From NCBI GenBank assembly GCA_032871835.1, contig CM065301.1, positions 34,604,405-34,668,404 of the forward strand: a stretch of 64,000 nucleotides of DNA, in the 5' to 3' direction. The notes beneath the pieces are model-generated. The model saw only the letters and a program-made list of their open reading frames with translations. It was not told the origin of the DNA and did not search any database. The DNA comes from Dipteronia dyeriana. Taxonomy: Eukaryota; Streptophyta; Magnoliopsida; Sapindales; Sapindaceae. The stretch's first letter is position 1; the number at the start of each line of letters is the position of its first letter. Position numbers and translations under genes: made by a program. Of this stretch, positions 61,357 through 64,000 are shown piece after piece.

Positions 61357-63940
61357 TCAAACTTCTGCATCCTCCTGATCTTTTCCAGCTTCCCCTCTCT
61401 CAGGACGGCCTTCACCTTCTGCCCCTCTTTCTGGTGGTGGCTCATCTTGGTTAGCCACCTCTGCCACCTTTTCCTGATGATGACCATCGATTTCCTTTTG
61501 CTCAGTTTGGTCCTTCTCCAAGACCTCATTGACCACTGCCATGACCTTAGGTGGTATGGCTGTATCAAAAAGGTTGGCCATTGACTCTAGCATGCTCTCT
61601 CCCACTACTGGTTCTCCCCTTGAAGGCACTTTAGAAGAGTCTCAGGCTTCTGTAAGGCCTCCTTCTGGCTCCGTTGGTAGAACCCCCCTCGAGGACTCTC
61701 CGAGACCTAACATTGGGAAGACGAGTAGAGGAAGAGGAAGAGGAAGGTCTGACACAGTTGTTTGCTTTCCGGCTTCGGCCATATTAGAGGGATCCAAGTC
61801 ATCACCCAAGGGACGAGACATCTCTACGACCTTGGCCAATATCTTCTCCCTATCTCAGTTGGTAATAATTGACAGGTCGAAGGGAAAGGGGAGGGCTTCA
61901 GTAACTTGGTAGGAGGCGTAGAAGTATCCCTCACTGAAGGAGGAATCCACCTCAGTCTAAAACTTGGCAACTTGGGCTTACAGATCATGGTACTCAACAT
62001 CCAGTGCCTTTATTTCTTTCTTCCAATTATCCCGCTGAATGGCTCGATGCTAAGACCGAAGGGTTTCTTGATCGAAAGACCGCTTTAACCTCTCATGGAT
62101 GCACTGAAGTTCGTCCAATTGTGCTTCTTTCCCCCTCTGGCTAGAGGACATCTCATGTACCAAGGCTTAAGCCCGCGCCAACAATTCCATAGCTCGCTCA
62201 GCTTTAGCCCTGGCTACCCGGTCACAGAGACAAGCTACCTGGTGACCCATGGCTACTTGAAATTTGAAGGCCTGCAAAGGGATTTCAAGTTAGGAAACAT
62301 CAAATTAAGTTATTACATGAGAAAATAAAAGGCGATGACTACCTCGGTCAAGAAGGCAGAACCCTTGGTAACCAAAATATCTATGGGCACTGAAGCTATC
62401 ATAGAAAGACTGCCCCTAGGGCAGAAAGCAATGCTATAACCTCTCTTGAAATGCAGAGCCAGATTGATCAGATGGGGTTTCCTTCAACACCATTTTTGGG
62501 GTCCTTTAAAGCCTGGGAGACTGAAAGTATAGAAGAAGAGGCAGAAGTATCTAGCAGGCGTGGAGCAGGGCAACATAGCAGAAGCAGAAGCAGAAGTAGG
62601 GGTACCTAGAGCAGGAGCTGACATTACTGTGTCAGCGGCTTGAGAAACGAAGGCCTCTTTACCCTGTACCTTGGCAGCCTGAGATGCAAGGAGTGATAAC
62701 TTGGACCTATGCTGGGAATAGGATAGAGCAGGAGCAGAAAGAACCCTAGCTGGAGCGGATAGACCTTCTTTCTTCGTGGAAACCAGAGGGTTTTCCTGAC
62801 TTGACTTGGCAGAAGAGGGAGGAGTGTGAGCTTCCTGGGCGTCACGGGAAGCTGGAGCAACAATAAAAACTATTTAAAAAAAATAGGTAAAGCCATCAGA
62901 ACTGAACCATTCAATGACACAAAGCTTGATAGTTCAAAGTATTTACGTGGAGTAGCATCGGATATTCGTAGATAGCGGTTTACCCGTTGTGGATCAAAAG
63001 GGTCAGTAGTTGGGAACTTCAGGTTCAAGTAGTTCCTGGCAATTATGGCTTTCAGCACCACCTCAGACTCCACAGATAAGGTATCTTGGCTAGACGAGGG
63101 CTTAACCTTGAAAGCTGTGGGGACCATAAACTCGTGCCTACCTATAAAGATCGAGCACCCTCAATCTTTACCAGCCAATATCCATTCCTCTTTCCAGTTT
63201 GGGTCCTTCCTAGAAGCTTATGAGATGATGAAATTAAACTTGTTCTTGACCTTGGCATAAAACTGACCTCAGGGGACCCCGGCCATGCTGCCAATTTGAA
63301 AGAGGAAAGTAAGCTCCTCTACTCCAGGCTCTCTGGTTATCTTGCTTAGCTCGCACTTCTCCCTCCACAGCATGAGGAAGCCAATCAGATACCTTCAGAA
63401 GCCGGGTGTCAACTGGAGAAGAGCTAACTGAAGGGTGTTGAGAGCCCGCCAAAGGGTAGGATGAAAATGAAGCCTTACCCCGCTCTTAAAAGTCACAACA
63501 TGGATGGAGAGCACACCTTTGGATGAGTTAAAGATGTTGTAATTTCTGTGATGGACTGTTAGGGAGATGCTGTCAGGAATGCCATATCTAGACCTTAAGC
63601 GGCTGATCGACTTTGGGTTAATGGCAGAGTCTGGAATGACCCTAAAGTCATATGGAAGATGCCTCTCCAAGGAAGAACTGACAACCGTGCCTTAGTCCTT
63701 TCCCACGACTCCGACCCTATTCTCTTCATCGAAATCCTCATCAACCAAGTTTAGAGGATTGTCTAGTTCGTTAGAAAACCCAGTCATGATTGCTATATTC
63801 TGGTTCGATCGATGACGTTGCGGGGATGAAGGTGAGTCGTCCCCTTCTAGGTCTCGTTGAGCCAACTTTCCTTGGGTAAGACTTGGAACCTATGTGCCTT
63901 CAACGAGGGGGTCAACGTAGTCGTGAATGATCTTCGACAT
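61357..63940 (-). pseudogene. Antisense ORF of T3, full length but broken
   Basis: It reads from ATG 63938-63940 (MSKIIHDYVDPLVEG) to TGA 61357-61359, about 860 codons. A stop at codon 17 and several others interrupt it. Order of parts: a globular N-terminal third resembling Transposase_28 (63395-63670: PYDFRVIPDSAI, RSRYGIPDSISL, LALLQLTPGF; then 62870-63127: YLNLKFPTTDPFDPQRV); a Pro/Ala/Ser-rich linker (about 62580-62870); a charged coiled coil (about 61990-62300); a Ser/Pro/acidic region (61642-61839); and a Glu-rich tail (61357-61629) ending QEDAEV. The gene lies entirely within the element, opposite to gag-pol. The function of this protein family is not known; a nucleic-acid or structural role is possible but unproven. 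Confidence 0.75.
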
Positions 63941-64000
63941 GCCAAAACAGGGTTTGAGGGTTGAGAAAAAAGGAAAATCGATAGGAGGTATAAAGAGAGG
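63941..64000. other. Upstream region of the T3 antisense ORF, cut by the window edge
   Basis: Only 60 bp are present. The TATA-like and ACGT motifs seen 126-270 bp upstream in T1 and T2 would lie outside the window. Confidence 0.5.

Larger units (their letters stand above)
42775..64000 (+). mobile_element. Tat-type Ty3/gypsy retrotransposon T3, cut by the window edge and interrupted by element C
   Basis: It has the same order as T2: 5' LTR, primer site, gag, pol, tandem array, antisense ORF. The polypurine tract and 3' LTR would lie beyond 64000. Element C (45741-56003) sits inside gag. Coding parts are better preserved than in T2 (frames of up to 208 codons in pol) but still carry stops and key-residue changes. 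Confidence 0.9.

Noticed and set aside
1..64000. CRISPR-like interpretation of the regular repeats
   Set aside because: Units are head-to-tail without unique spacers, in a plant retroelement context.

Overview
This window is plant nuclear DNA made almost entirely of nested LTR retrotransposons. I find no host protein gene, rRNA, tRNA or CRISPR array. A flowering plant with a large repeat-rich genome is suggested by three things: Ty3/gypsy elements of the Tat type (two RNase H domains, no chromodomain seen, an extra antisense ORF near the 3' end), Ty1/copia elements primed by a tggtatcagagc-type site, and deep nesting. The species cannot be told. All reading frames carry stops or frameshifts, so every coding feature is listed as a pseudogene or remnant.

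Layout. (i) 1-9388: 3' part of a Tat-related element ('T0'): unrecognised duplicated sequence, a ~99-bp tandem array (3670-5310), a polypurine tract and an LTR (5671-7966), then a second, 5'-truncated copy of that LTR (7967-9388). (ii) 9389-11966: 3' end of another Tat element ('T1'): an antisense ORF, its upstream region, polypurine tract and LTR. (iii) 11967-13497: AT-rich repeat DNA split by a minus-strand solo LTR (12212-13391). (iv) 13498-42678: a Tat element ('T2') with both LTRs and near-matching target duplications, interrupted by element A (23170-30866, minus, Sirevirus-like, gag only, perfect GATCC duplication) and element B (31775-40794, plus, copia, perfect CCTCT duplication). (v) 42679-42774: more AT-rich DNA. 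(vi) 42775-64000: a third Tat element ('T3') running off the right edge, with copia element C (45741-56003, minus) inserted in its gag zinc knuckle.

How the parts work together. In the Tat elements the plus strand encodes Gag, protease, reverse transcriptase, two RNases H and integrase. After pol comes a short tandem array, then a long gene on the opposite strand (about 860 codons in T3), then the polypurine tract and 3' LTR. The antisense gene is visible in three copies. Its N-terminal part resembles the plant 'putative gypsy type transposon' domain, followed by a proline/alanine-rich linker, a coiled coil and an acidic tail ending at the same stop in T2 and T3. Upstream of its start, T1 and T2 share a TATA-like box and an ACGT-type motif about 110 bp apart. 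This antisense gene with its own likely promoter is the most interesting system in the window.

Relative age follows nesting: T2 and T3 are older than A, B and C. The T2 LTRs look clearly more diverged by eye than those of A, B or C. No alignment or database search was run; all family names rest on motif recognition.
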